Below are positions 39,501 through 52,022 of a stretch of 64,000 bases of DNA, one piece after another. Under the pieces are notes generated by a model, which did not search any database, was not told the origin of the DNA, and was given only the letters and a program-made list of their open reading frames with translations. The number at the start of each line of letters is the position of its first letter. Position 1 is the first letter of the stretch. The position numbers were made by a program, and so were the translations under genes. The DNA is from Ricinus communis. Taxonomy: Eukaryota; Streptophyta; Magnoliopsida; Malpighiales; Euphorbiaceae. The stretch is taken from assembly GCF_019578655.1 (NCBI RefSeq), contig NC_063258.1, forward strand, positions 5,315,283 through 5,379,282, read 5' to 3'.

Positions 39501-42500
39501 AAAAACTGAAAAGATTTCAGATCTGTCAGCACAGTTTTTAAAGCATAAAATGTGACTTTTCTCTATTTCTTTTTAAAATTATCCTTTTACTATTGAAAGT
39601 GAAAGGATTTGTGAATTTAGAATCAATAATTAAAATTTTAGTATTTTAATATTTTTTATTTGAATCAATAGAATGATAGTCCAGTTTTTCTTATTAAAGT
39701 TAAGATAATTTTAATTACAAATTATATTTTTAATAAATATAAAAATAAAATAAAATTTAAAATACCTTTTTAGAATTAAAATTTTTATTAATTAAAAAAT
39801 TAATTTATTAAATTAATATAATATTAAATATAATTAATATGCTTTTGAGGATAGAATTATAATTATTTTTTAACTAAAAAATTAATTTATTAGTTGATAT
39901 AATATAAAATATAATTAATATACTATTTTTAAAATTAGAATAATTATGTAATTAAAAATATAATAATTAATAAATTAATAAAAAATTATAAAATTAGATT
40001 TAAATTTAAAGTTAATATGTTAAAAATAAATATATATATATATTTGATTTTATTTTTGGAATTTTGCACGAAAGAATATAGCGAGAAAAAATCTAGATAA
40101 AGCCAATCTTTATACTCAATCTCTTCTATTAATTAAGCATTTATTTTCCTAAAAAAGATTTTGAAAAATCATAAAAGAGAATTCTGAAAAATTTAAAGAA
40201 AATTAACCCCAAAAATTTGAGTTGGAGAAGTATACAAAAGTGTGCCATAAATCCAAATGCAGCCTTAACGTTTCACGTGATAATATTTACTCCAATGATA
40301 ATAATAATAATAATAATAATAATTGTTGTTTTCTTAAATGTCATTGTCAAGAAATATAAGATGTTAATGTATATCACAAGGAAACTGAGATGATGTCTTA
40401 ACACAATGTATTGATTTGTAGTATTAATAGCCAACAAAAAGTTGGTCCAATTTTTAAAATATTTGTGAGTATCATTTATTATTTTTTCAATTTTTACTCG
40501 CGATATATAATATTTTTATAAAATTATCTTTTAATTTCAAAGCATTAATATTTATAAAATTATTTTTTAATCTCAAAATATTAATGTTATATTTAGTTGA
40601 ATTTCATAAAATTTATGAAATTTATTTATAAATTTAAAATTTATAAATTTAATTTAGATACAGTAAAAGTTAATTTAAAATCTATAAAATTAAATTTATG
40701 TGGAATTGATTATAATTAAATTAAATCTTAACAATATAGATAGAATTTTCAAATAAATTCTACATTAGTAAGTCAATATATTTTATAACACAAATTTTTT
40801 TTTTCAACTTTATCATTTACATTTTACTTTTTTTTATATGTCTTTTTCTCGAATTGAATGAATTATTTTATAAATCTCAGCTAAACATAGCATAAAATAT
40901 AATTTAAAAAAAAAATCAGATCAAATAGATAAGAGTTGTGACATAAATAGAAAAGATGTTTAACATATTCTTTTTTTATTATCTTTATATATATATTAGC
41001 CAACATATATACAAATGAATTAGGCTCTACAAAGGCTACAATGAGTAGTTACATCAAGTATGATTAAAGGCTTTGATGCTATGCTATCTTTGCTTTAAAA
41101 AAAATGAGATGTTCACTTATATCAAAATTATTCTTTAAAAGCACTCAATTTCATTTGGAGAATATTGGAGGATGCAAACCTGATAATTTTTTCGAAAATA
41201 AATTTGAAAAAATGGTTTGTAAATAAAATTAATTTATTAAATAAAAGGTTTAGACCTTCTTTGAAGATATTCAACAACTATTCTAATAAGATAAGTAGAG
41301 TTTGATATGATATTACTGTTCATTTATATCGTAAATGTTTTCTTTGATTATTTTAGAAGTGAGTTTTCTGATTTGATACAATAAATATAGAAGAAAATAT
41401 AAATTCTTCACTATATTAGCGTTAATAAAAAAAATAAATTATAATTATCTATTTTAACATGCTTGAAATCAATAGAATTGTATTTTCTATAAAAAAAAAG
41501 ACTATTGAACCTCTCTTTAATTTGAACAATTTCTAATATAAATGCACGTCTCAGTTTGCTTTCCATTAATTATTAGGATTTGGCTTTATGGCTCGATATT
41601 TAATGTCAGAAATTTATTCTCCTTTTATATAAATTTTTTTTTATTTCCTCTCATATACTAATATACTAATCATATCTATTGTTAAAAAAGTAATTGCTTT
41701 CTATTATTTAAAGTGATAACTTTGTAATGCTTTTTGGAATTTGCTTAATTTTACTTGGAAAATTACCTTGGACTCTTATATTAGAAGAACAAGGTTGTTG
41801 CTCTTCTTGATTTCCAACATTTACTTATAAGTGTTCAATAATTTCAATTTTAATTATTAATTGCTTTGATAGCCTGGTTTTATGCTTCCATTTTGTCTTT
41901 ACTTGTATAGGTGAAAGTTGCCATTATGATCTCTAAGGAAGATTTTTTACTTTTAAGGTATACCTTTGATTTTGTAGTTTGAAATCTAAGAAGAGGCCTA
42001 GGATTGGCGCTAAGCCTTGATTTTATAGTTTGAAACCTTGGAAGATCAGGCTTGGGATTGTTTCATTTTCCTAATTGGAGTATGCATTGTCTTATGCAAA
42101 TTGAAATTCAAAACAATTATATAATTATTTTCTATTTAACACTCAGTTTAATAAGTCCATCCCCATAAAAATCGTAACTAGAAGACAATTAGAAATAACA
42201 CTTATATTCATCTATTCAAATAGTTTCATTAAAGCATTCAATTTGCTAATTCTATCCAAACCATGTATGCATGTAACTCTTTTAGGCATTTTCCTATCAT
42301 TATATTATTATTAATTGTTATAAGCTATTCCTACTAATAAAGTATAAGCATTATATGTACATTTGCTTATTAAGGCATCATTTACTACAACATCAATTAT
42401 TATCAAGACTGGATATGTTGTCTTATTGTGAAAAGGTTTTATAATCTACCAATTTGATGATATATTGTAAAGATATCTTTTCTGCAAGTCTTTATACTTT

Positions 42501-42582
42501 TTGATGTAGCGGAAGTTATAAGACTTGAAGGACAAAATATCATAAATTGCTGAATTGCGTACGATTTGCTAGAAGCTGATTT
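36567..42582. other. Long gene-poor AT-rich spacer
   Basis: Six kilobases without a recognisable coding region on either strand. Features seen are homopolymer and A/T tracts, a short (TAA)n run near 40297-40322 and several diverged AT-rich repeats (for example near 34790-34960 and 40590-40770, which share AAATTTATGAAATTTATTTATAAA-type phrases). Short frames at 36999-37276 have no family likeness. Confidence 0.5.
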
Positions 42583-43990
42583 TGTTAGAAAATGATAGGC
42601 ACTCATAAATACACATAAGGAAGAGAATAAAAGATATAGATATCAGAAACTTGGTTTTCTGTTTCTCTTTTATAAATTAAAACTTTACAAACGTATTTAT
42701 ATATGCAATGTATACTAATTGTAAAGAGCTTAAAATAACTATTTAAATTACAACCATAAATAAAATTTTATTTACTTTAAATATAACATATATTAAATAT
42801 AACTTCAAACATATAATAACTCTTTTACATTCAAGTTTAATAATTAATACCCTCTTGTAAACTTGAACCTTTTATAATTCTAAGTCACATTTTCAGTTGT
42901 TAAAAATTATCATACTTGAGCGGTTCATGAAAATGTTAAAAATTTGATTATTAATTTTCACATACTCTAACTCAATCTCCTTAGAAATGCATTCTCGAAT
43001 AAAATGACACTTTGGTTCAATATGTTTGCTTTGATCATGAAACACTGAATTCTTAGCTAGAGCTTGAGCTGATCTATTGTCAATCAAAATTTTTGTAGCT
43101 TACTTTTGCTCCAAGAGAATTTTTTTCAATAGCCTATGTAACTAAATAGCATGACATACACATGATGTAGCTACAACATACTCATATTCAAAATTTGAAT
43201 GTGTGACAATTGGTTGCTTCTTCAAACATCAAGAAATTGCATTATTTTCTAAGAAGAACAGAAAACCAGTGGTGCTTTTTTAATCACCAATATCACTAGC
43301 AAAATTACTATCATAATAAAAAAAAAATTCTTTAAAGAACGAATAAAAGATTCCATAGTCAAATTGTGCCTTTAAGATAACGTAAAATCCTCTTGGCTGC
43401 TTTTATATGAGATATTGAGGGTTTCTCCAAAAAATCAGAAATGACTAATTATGCCTATTGCAAATAAAACATCCAAGCTTATGCATATCAAGTATCTAAG
43501 ACTTTCTACAAGACTTTTGAATAAAGTGAAATTTATCTTTTCTATTTCCTCTTTTAACTTTGTTCTGCATTCCATGGGGGTGATAATATTTTTGCATTTT
43601 GACATATTGAACTTCTTGATTATCGTCTTTGCATAGCCTTCTTGTGAGATGAAAATTCCTCCATTGATTTGCTTTACTTCCATTGCCAAATAATAAGATA
43701 TAAGTTCCGTGTCACTCATCTCAAATTCATTTGCCATTGTTTTCTTGAAATCATCAAACATCTTTAAATTGTTGCCTATGAAAATGAGATCATCCATATA
43801 GATACAAACAAACAAAAGATCTTTTTCTTCTTGTTTTACCTAGAGAAGCATATTCATGAATACATCTTCAAAAACTATTTTCTTAAAACTACTTTTCGAT
43901 TCAACTATTCCAGGCTCTTGGTGCTTGTTTTAGCCCATACAATGCTTTTTTAAACTTTAACACCTTATTTTTTTTAGACCCCTTATTTTC
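42583..43990 (-). mobile_element. Truncated Ty1/copia element: 3' LTR, RNase H and reverse transcriptase remnant
   Basis: On the minus strand, upstream to downstream: a reverse transcriptase part (KALYGLKQAPRAWN near 43930, then CIYMDDLIFIGNN at 43812-43770 with the copia YMDD-type catalytic motif, and EGYAKTIIKKFNMSKCKN), a decayed linker, and an RNase H part (NRSAQALAKNSVFHDQSKHI near 43080-43010). A purine-rich tract near 42852 follows, then a putative 3' LTR of about 267 bp (42849-42583) ending TTTCTAACA, a common copia terminus. Frameshifts occur around 43320-43440 and 43090-43240. Gag, protease and integrase are missing; the element is cut at about 43990 where LINE-like sequence begins. 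Non-functional. Confidence 0.8.
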
Positions 43991-44009
43991 CTTATAGTTA
44001 TTTTTTGCC

Positions 44010-45304
44010 AGCCACTACGACAACCAATTCCTCATTTTCATAGTGAAGCAGTAGACCAGTATTGGAAGCAGGTTTATGCTGGAAAATTAGTACTGGTGAT
44101 GCAGTTCATGTGTTCAATGACAAGTGGATTCATGAATGAGGAATTTTGTATTCTATTGAATATCCACAGCTACCTGCTAATGCAATGGTAGCAAATTTGA
44201 TGACTGCTAGTTATGGTTAGGACTTGCAAAAGTTAATACATATTTTTAATGATGAAAAGTTCAATGTATACTTAAGATACTTGTTTCCTCTTGCAAATTG
44301 GAAATTTAAGCATGAGAATTTAGAAGGAAAGATCTCTATACAATTAAAAGTGGTTACAAGGTAGCAAGATGTTTAAAAGACATTCCTAAAACATCAGTTG
44401 CACATCAAAATCTTCAGTGGTGGAGAATATTGCGGCACCTTCAATTACCTTCTAAGATCAAATAATTCTTATGGCATTTTTATAAGGAGGGTTGGCTACT
44501 CGAGTAGCATTGCTTGCTTGTCATGTTAATATTGATTGTTACTATCCTCGATACAACTGTGAAGAAGAGATATTAGTTCATGTGTTTTAAGAATGTGATT
44601 TTATGAGTAACTTGTGGGATTTGACAATATTTTCAAATGCAAAATGCTTACTGCAAGCAAATGATTTATTGGTTTCATTATTGCGGATTCATCATATATT
44701 CCATTCTCACAAGTTTCAACTATTTGTCTTATTGCTTTGGCATATTTGGACTGTCAGGAATATTATAATTATTAGAGGTAAAATTCTCAATCCAATGAAC
44801 ATTGTCATTTATGTTAATCAATACCTTAAAAAATGGTCGGGAGCAAACCATAAGGATCCAGCACAATGTCTCGATAGCGAGAACCTTGCTAGCCAAATAT
44901 TTTATAGGATGCAATGCTAGTCACCATTGATATTGCCATTGATCAAGTTAATTTTGTTGTTGGTTTCGGGATAGTCATTCGTACAAACACTAGTAAGGTT
45001 ATAGGAGGGCGTATAAGAATCCAAAATGCGTGATATCTCCTCTTGAAGCAGAATTAAACTCGATTATGGAAGGAGTTCTGTTGGCTTGAGATTTTGGGTT
45101 GCATCAAGTAGTGTTGTTTTCGGATAATAAAAGAATAGTTGAACTGTTAAATGGAGGTTGTCTCAACCTTACTGCTGCTGGGTGTATCTGTTCTGAGATC
45201 CTTTCTTTGGCAACTAATTTACAAAATTGTCAATTTCTATTTATTTCTAGAAATAGGAATGACTTGGTACATATTTTGACTAGATCTTCTTTGATCTAGA
45301 ACTA
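44010..45304 (+). mobile_element. 3' remnant of an L1-type LINE (zf-RVT region and RNase H-like domain)
   Basis: On the plus strand, broken frames contain the reverse-transcriptase-associated C-terminal region typical of plant LINEs: a WKISTGDAVHVFNDKWIHE-like segment near 44080-44140, a WRILRHLQLPSKIK-like segment at 44420-44460, a CEEEILVHVF.ECDF zinc-like segment near 44555-44600, LLWHIWTVRN at 44740-44760, and a terminal RNase H-like part (45099-45299) with FSDNKRIVELLNGG and SRNRNDLVHILTRSSLI. Stops and frameshifts interrupt it. Endonuclease and main reverse transcriptase domains are absent. No terminal poly(A) or target duplication was identified. Confidence 0.75.
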
Positions 45305-45838
45305 TGATATCATTTGGTGAGATTGTTATCCACCAAATATATCTTTTCTTGTAAGGGTTGATGTGCCTTTGTTTGGTTGTATTGCTATATAGATATTTAT
45401 ATTTTTAAAAGTAAAAATAAATGAAAAATTTTTAAAAAATGAGAATTTGATAAATAAAAATTTAATTTTTTTATCAAATTCAATTTAGATTTTACTTATT
45501 TGATTTTAGAATCATAAATTTAAATATAAAATAAATCCTTTATCCTTTGAATAACTACACCTAATTAGACCAAAATAAAGAACAACTATGCAGTAGCACG
45601 GTGACTAAGGGATTCGAAATATTTGGGTGCATCTCAAATTTGGGTTTCGAGTTCGAGATTCATTTTTTCCCTCACTGAAAAAACCAAAATGAAGAATGTG
45701 GACTTAATTGACTTTATGATAAAACTGAAGGCTTTATTTATTATTGTATTTCTAGCCTCTCGATCATGTACAACAGGTTTTTAACCGTTTAAAAGGATCG
45801 CGCGCCAAAAAAATCTTGAGACTTGTGAAACTAGAGCA
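45305..45838. other. Spacer and promoter region of the PPR gene
   Basis: AT-rich sequence leads to a less AT-rich last 70 bases. TTTAAAAGG near 45788 is a possible TATA-like element and GCGCCAAA at 45802-45809 matches the E2F-binding consensus on the minus strand. Confidence 0.4.
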
Positions 45839-48809
45839 ATGCGCGAGAGATGCCAATGGAGGCAGCTTCACAGCAGCTGCAGAAGGACACAGAAGATCCA
45901 ACAATCAGTTAAAGGCACAAACCGAACTCCTTACCCATCAAAGAAAGAATTAACCCAAAAATTCAAACAATCTAAGAACGAATCAGAAAAAACCACCGAC
46001 TCAGACATAGTGAACTGGAACATGGCAATCACCACCCACATGCGCAATGGCCAATGTCACTCTGCCCTTCAAGTGTTTAACACTATGCCCCGTCGGAGCA
46101 CAGTTACGTATAATGCAATGATTTCTGGGTACCTGTCGAATGGCAGATTTGATCTTGCAAGAGAAATGTTCGATAAAATGCCTGAAAGAGATTTGTTTAC
46201 TTGGAATGTGATGCTTAGTGGGTATGTTAGGAATAAGAATCTTACTGATGCTCGTGGATTGTTTGAGAGAATGCCTAGAAGGGATGTTGTTTCTTGGAAT
46301 GCAATGCTATCTGGGTATGCGCAGAATGGGTTTATTGCTGAGGCAAGAGAGATTTTTGATGAAATGCCGGTTAAGAATTCCATTTCGTGGAACGGTTTGC
46401 TTGCAGCATATGTACAAAACGGGAGAATAGAGGATGCAAGGAGGTTGTTTGAATCGAAGATGGATTGGGACGTTGTTTCTTGGAATTGTTTGATGGGTGG
46501 GTTTGTGAAGAAGAAGAGGTTAGTGGATGCGAGGAGGGTTTTCGATAGGATCCCTGTGAGAGATGAGGTTTCATGGAATACTATGATTACAGGTTATGCA
46601 CAGAATGGAGAGTTAGAGGAGGCAAGGAAATTGTTTGAGGAGTCTCCAACTCAGGATGTATTTACATGGACAGCGATGGTGTCTGGATATGTGCAGAATG
46701 GGATGGTGGATGAAGCTAGAAGTATTTTTGATAAGATGCCTGAAAAGAATTCAGTGTCATGGAATGCAATGATTGCTGGTTATGTACAATGTAAGAGGAT
46801 GGACATGGCAAAAGAGTTATTTGAGGCAATGCCTTTTAGAAATATTAGTTCATGGAATACAATGATAACAGGATATGCTCAGAGTGGAAATGTTCCCCAT
46901 GCCAGGAATTTATTTGACAGGATGCCTCAGCGTGACTCAATCTCTTGGTCGGCCATGATTGCTGGCTATGTGCAAAATGGTTGTAATGAAGAGGCTGTAC
47001 ATCTTTATGTGGAAATGAAAAGAGATGGGGAAAGTTTGAATAGGTCCTCATTTACCTCTGTTCTAACTGCATGTGCCGATATTGCAGCTCTGGATTTGGG
47101 TAAGCAATTTCATGGATGGCTGGTTAAGGTTGGATACCAGACTGGATGTTATGTGGGGAATGCTCTTCTTGCAATGTATTGCAAGTGCGGGAGCATAGAT
47201 GAAGCAGATGATGCATTTCACGAAATAACAGATAAGGATTTAATCTCATGGAATACCATGATCTATGGTTATGCAAGGCATGGATTTGGTAAAGAGGCTC
47301 TGATAGTTTTTGAGTCAATGAAGACAGTGGGTGTTAAGCCTGATGAAGCCACTATGGTAACTGTTGACTTATCTATATGACCTACTTTCAATAAATGATG
47401 AGTAAAATTTCTACCTTTTCTCCTATGTAATCTGACATTGCCTAGGAGAATGAGATGTTACTTAAGATAGTTTAGTAAGTTATAAGTGTATTTAACCCCA
47501 TACCTTTGGGGGTAAGGCTTCCTGACTGGAGTCATATTCAGAATCTCAAAATTGCTGAGCAATGTGGACAAGAAAAGGTGTAAGAATTGAAGAGGTTCTT
47601 GTCTAACTATGCATCTAGCCTGTTATTAGGCAACAATTTTGCTTATTGATCTTCTGGATCAAGTTGGTCAGTTCTCAGCGAAGAAATGTTTAAGCAGTCT
47701 TTTACTCGTAACCATTACAGGCTGACTTTGTTAAGGGCTTCTGCATGTGCTGTAAAATTCCTATTTTCTCCTCGTTATAACATAATATAAAGTAGAGGGT
47801 TTTACCATTTGAAATTTCCTACTTTCTGATTATCCATAGTATTCTGATAAAACTATCCACTGGAAATAAAATGATATAATTAGATTACCAATTAAATTTA
47901 TACAATATCTATTATGCTTCATGAATGTGTGTTGATTTCTAATCAACTCTTTCTTACCAACAACTTATCTCTATTAACAAGCTTCATTTATTTGCTTTTC
48001 AGGTTAGTGTTCTGTCTGCTTGTGGTCATAGTGGCTTAGTTGAGAAGGGAACTGAATACTTTTACTCAATGAGTCAAGAATATGGTATAATAGCAAACTC
48101 AGTTCATTATACTTGCATGGTTGATCTTCTTGGTCGGGCTGGACGCTTGGAAGAGGCTCAGAATTTAATCAGAAACATGCCTTTTGAACCAGATGCTGCA
48201 ACTTGGGGTGCTTTACTTGGTGCAAGCAGGATTCATGGCAATACTGAATTAGGTGAAAAGGCTGCTGAGATCATTTTCAAGATGGAGCCTGATAACACAG
48301 GGATGTATGTTCTTCTCTCAAACTTATATGCAGCTTCAGGAAGATGGCTTGATGTTAGTAAGATGAGATTGAAAATGAGGAATGAAGGTGTGAAGAAGGT
48401 ACCTGGGTATAGTTGGCTTGAAGTGCAAAACAAAATTCATACATTTACAGTTGGGGATTGCTTACACCCAGAGAGGGATAAAATATATGCATTTCTAGAA
48501 GAGATGTATTTGAAAATGAAGCATGAGGGGTATTTATCCTCTACAAAAATGGTTTTACATGATGTAGAAGAGGAGGAAAAAGAGCACATGCTCAAGTACC
48601 ACAGCGAGAAATTGGCTGTTGCATATGGCATTCTGTCCGTACCAGCTGGGAGACCTATTCGTGTGATTAAAAACTTGCGTGTATGTGAAGACTGTCACAG
48701 TGCCATTAAATACATCTCCAAGATTGTGGGAAGGTTGATTATTTTAAGAGATAATAATCGCTTTCACCACTTCAAAGGTGGTTTGTGTTCTTGTGGGGAT
48801 TATTGGTGA
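45839..48809 (+). CDS. PLS-class pentatricopeptide repeat protein with E and DYW domains (At4g02750-like), two exons
   Basis: PLS-DYW proteins bind organelle RNA site-specifically, and the DYW domain is a zinc-dependent cytidine deaminase for C-to-U editing in mitochondria or plastids. Exon 1 (45839-47356) and exon 2 (48003-48809) join at ATG|GT...AG|GTT to give 774 aa, close to the Arabidopsis relative's length. Exon 1 encodes a run of roughly 31-residue repeats with [19 protein letters not shown] and MPERD phrases. Exon 2 starts [16 protein letters not shown], then [14 protein letters not shown] and the E domain (VPGYSWLEV). The DYW domain has [12 protein letters not shown] (HxE, near residue 706), CEDCHSAIK and a C-terminal CSCGDYW. 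All zinc and catalytic residues I know to be needed are visible. The start ATG at 45839 is the first in frame; the N-terminus is basic, as in targeting peptides. Most members of this class are intronless, so the 646-bp intron is unusual. Target RNA unknown. Confidence 0.92.
47357..48002 (+). other. Intron inside the DYW-PPR gene
   Basis: The donor GTAACT follows ATG and the acceptor TTTGCTTTTCAG precedes GTTAGTG. If the intron is retained, the frame ends seven codons into it (VTVDLSI then TGA), giving a 513-aa product without E and DYW domains. The first nine intron bases (GTAACTGTT) and first nine bases of exon 2 (GTTAGTGTT) are alike at seven positions. Confidence 0.8.
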
Positions 48810-49210
48810 AACTGTAAACCGAAGGACCACGGATGCATTTGGATATACTGCCCATACCTATCAACTGTTGCCAGTTTCTCTATTTAACCTGTTAAGTGTA
48901 GTCAACTCTTACAGCAAAAGAATAGAAGCTTGAATTACTGCTTCCTGTCATGTAAGTCCATAAATCTAATCCTGGAAGAAGTGAGATCAAATTCTGTTTC
49001 TTCTGCAGAGATGCAATTAGATTCGGTCATTGGAAATGACTCATCTATTAAGTCATTGCGTTGCTGATATTATATTAGAAGCTCGCTTATTAACGGATTA
49101 TGTAAGCATTTTTATTGTATTTTGTTAATTTTAAGTGTCTCTACCATTCAGGAACACAGTTCGTACACACCTAATGGACCTTAGATAATAAGAGGAACAC
49201 GAACTAACAG
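48810..49210. other. 3' region of the PPR gene
   Basis: Non-coding; expected to hold the 3' UTR. No distinct polyadenylation signal could be chosen with confidence. Confidence 0.4.
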
Positions 49211-49328
49211 GACACCTTCCATCTTGGCAGGTTGGAGAAAGGGAAGACACCTTGCATCTTGGCAGGTTGGAAAAAGGGAAGACACCTTGCATCTTGGCAG
49301 GTTGGAAAAAGGGAAGATACCTTCCATG
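49211..49328. repeat. 35-bp minisatellite, about 3.4 copies
   Basis: Units at 49211-49245, 49246-49280 and 49281-49315 share CATCTTGGCAGGTTGG and end AAGGGAA; a partial fourth follows to 49328. The copies differ at one to three positions. They are contiguous with no unique spacers. Confidence 0.95.
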
Positions 49329-52022
49329 TGGAATTCGTGAAACATTGGAAAAATGGAAGACAAATAAAACAAATGTAGAAGACAAGAGCCAAACAACTTG
49401 TCTTCCAACAAGTCGTACCCTGTTATAAGGTAAGTCTTCATTAGGTACATCCTTCAATTTAAGTTCTGATGTCTATCAAGGTTTAGATGGCTGGAACTAT
49501 AAGCTTGAGTCGTCCACTTCCTGAAGTGTGAATTTCTAAAGAGTAAAAACCATAATTTGAAATTGCTGTCACAAAGTATAGTGAAAACATTAAAAGAAAA
49601 TGTGGCAAATGTAATTTGTTTTCTAAAGAAAGGTCAATGGCATCAAATGTATACGAATGCCAAAACTTTATATAGAGGCTACAGTGTTGTTATTTTAATT
49701 AAACTTCATAATCTTTCTAAGTAAAATATATGATTTCTGTTTCTTTTTTTTTTATTTTAAAATACATTCGACTGAACACAGATTAAGCTTTAGTGGTAGT
49801 AGTAATGCATTGCATCCATATCCAAAATTTGGATTCTTGGTCAAATGAAAATCTAGAAAAAACATTCTCATGAGCTCCATATATGTCAGGTCCATACATG
49901 AGTTGCCTAATATTGTATACTATGATGACATACTAAACTTACATCTAATGAGCTTCTGCCTATTTAAACTAGTTCATTTGCTTTCATGCAACAGAGCATT
50001 CTATTATTCAGATTTCACTGGTGGATGGAATTTGCTTGGTGCAGGTTGGGAATTTGGTTCTTATGTGTCTTTTTCTGATCAAGGAAATGGATTCTCAGCT
50101 GCATCATCCAAATTCGATCCTCTGTGAACAAGTTTATTTTCTCAGGAAATTTTCTGTTTTCTTAGTAAGTGATCCTTCTTTTTTGTATTATTACTTTTCT
50201 CTTTTACTTTCCCTTGCCAAAGTTACCTTCAATAAGATTCAACTCCAAAATAATTAAAGATACAAAATTCTAAAATTTCTCAATAAATATCAGTTCATAA
50301 AATCGAAAATATAAACTAAATTCTACTGAAAGGTGATAAAGTAAATTTTGCCAAGGTACCATGGAGAATCCCAAACCTCTAATGGAGTTCACTTCGTTCA
50401 TTTCTGCGGCATCGGCTACCACCTACCAACACAAAAATCATAGGATGCCTCTTATTTTGCCGAGGCGCCTGTTAAGGCTACCTGTTCTATATAAAATTTC
50501 ACAATAGTAATTATCATGACTATCATTCGGTTTTCAAAAATCTAGAATCGTCTCGAGAGCTCTGAAGACTCGGAATGAACCTCAGTGATAAAAACTGAAA
50601 GTACTAACATATTATATAACAATCCATTAAGCAGTGGTAATTGTAGCATAAGTTAGTGCATGACTGAGTTTAAGAAAAATTTTCACAGAGATATTGTTTT
50701 TACATTGAATATGTACATGAGGCATAAAGAAGTTACATCAGCTTCAACACTCCGGTTGATCCACAGAACATGGTGGCATTTCACTAAAGCAACCTCCAGG
50801 CCTGCATCATCAAGAATGCCAAGAAAATGACTATCGAAACTTAGATAGAAGCAGGGAACAGAAAAGTCATTGCAATATTTGAACTATACTAGAAGAACTT
50901 GAAAAAAATCCATCATCAAAGAAAAAAGAAATTATCCCCTGAAATATCAGAAACAGAACAAGGGGTAGGGAGCATGAGTTACTTAAGAACAATAATCCTT
51001 TTGGATATTTCCCTTTATGTTTTAGGCTTCAAAATAGAACCCTGTGCTATGAAAAATGAATATGGTTTTGATTTGTCAATATATATATCAAACGTTTCAA
51101 CAACCAATGCCAATTAGGAGCTGCAACAGAAGTTCCTCAACTAAGAGAAACCACAGAACCTGAATGAACATCTGTTGAAATCATCTATTCACTTTATCCA
51201 CAAAATACACTCTCATTCCACACTAGAATGTATTTTCTACAAATTATGATTTTCCTACAGTGTGAATATAACAATATGATAGTATTTTGATAACTATATG
51301 AATTTTGCTTCACATTGTAAAAGGATTTTTATTTTATTTTTTATTTTTTTTGCTTTCAACAATAAGTAACACGTTTTTTGTTTAATATTTCTTTTGCTTC
51401 CAAAATAGCAACATACAAAATCCAAAACTCAGTAAAAGCAAGCTAATAAAATGGTGGTAGCTGAGGTTATATGAGAAAAAAAACATAACATGCATATAAG
51501 GATCTGACTCAGGTACAAACAAGGAAGATAACAAAAATGCTGCCATTTATGACAGTTTTCACAGTTCAAAGATATCATTGAAATACCTGTAAATAAAAAG
51601 TTTACTGACAAACTCATTGCCCTTGACTTTGCATATTCTTTCCTCCTACCTCAGCCTTCTCAAGTTCTCGATTTTTCTCCTGAGCAGTAGATGGCTATCC
51701 ATGGTAAAGAAAGTTGGTATTAGTTTTTGATAGAAAACAGAGACACAGCTGCTTTAATTCTTTTCCTGTAAGCTGAACTGCCTAATCAATCAGGTCATTT
51801 TCACACATTTATGCAAAAGATACTTTTCTTGCACCAGATTCTGTGGTGGTCTCAAAAAACACTTCGAGAGATGAGTACTTACCCTAGCAATTATTAGCTG
51901 CTCAGCAGACTCCACTAAACAACCAGGCATTGAAAAATTATTAGTTTGAGTACAGGTACTCAAATTCTCTAGCTTCATTAACTAATATGGATGACTGCAA
52001 TCTTACCTGACTTTTGAACAAC
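49329..52022. other. Spacer without recognised gene
   Basis: Composition is less AT-rich than the large spacers, and some short frames occur (49870-50257, 50899-51117, 51790-51978), but none shows a recognisable family or convincing splice partners. Part of 51600-52020 may be the 3' region of the DRB-like gene on the minus strand. Confidence 0.45.

Noticed and set aside
43435..43815. 126-codon frame as a host gene
   Set aside because: It contains the YMDD motif and flanking signature of copia reverse transcriptase; it is a retroelement remnant.
44603..45299. Two open frames that could be taken as small genes
   Set aside because: They belong to a decayed LINE C-terminal region, with related sequence continuing in other frames on both sides.
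46069..47318. Minus-strand and alternative-frame open frames across the PPR gene
   Set aside because: They are shadows of a strongly supported coding region with PPR repeats in the plus frame.
49211..49328. Regular 35-bp repeats that could suggest a CRISPR-like array
   Set aside because: The units are directly contiguous with no unique spacers, and the context is a plant nuclear genome; this is a minisatellite.
50740..50830. Possible exon on the minus strand (hydrophobic and GLEVA-like residues)
   Set aside because: Only about 30 codons, no splice partners and no recognisable family.
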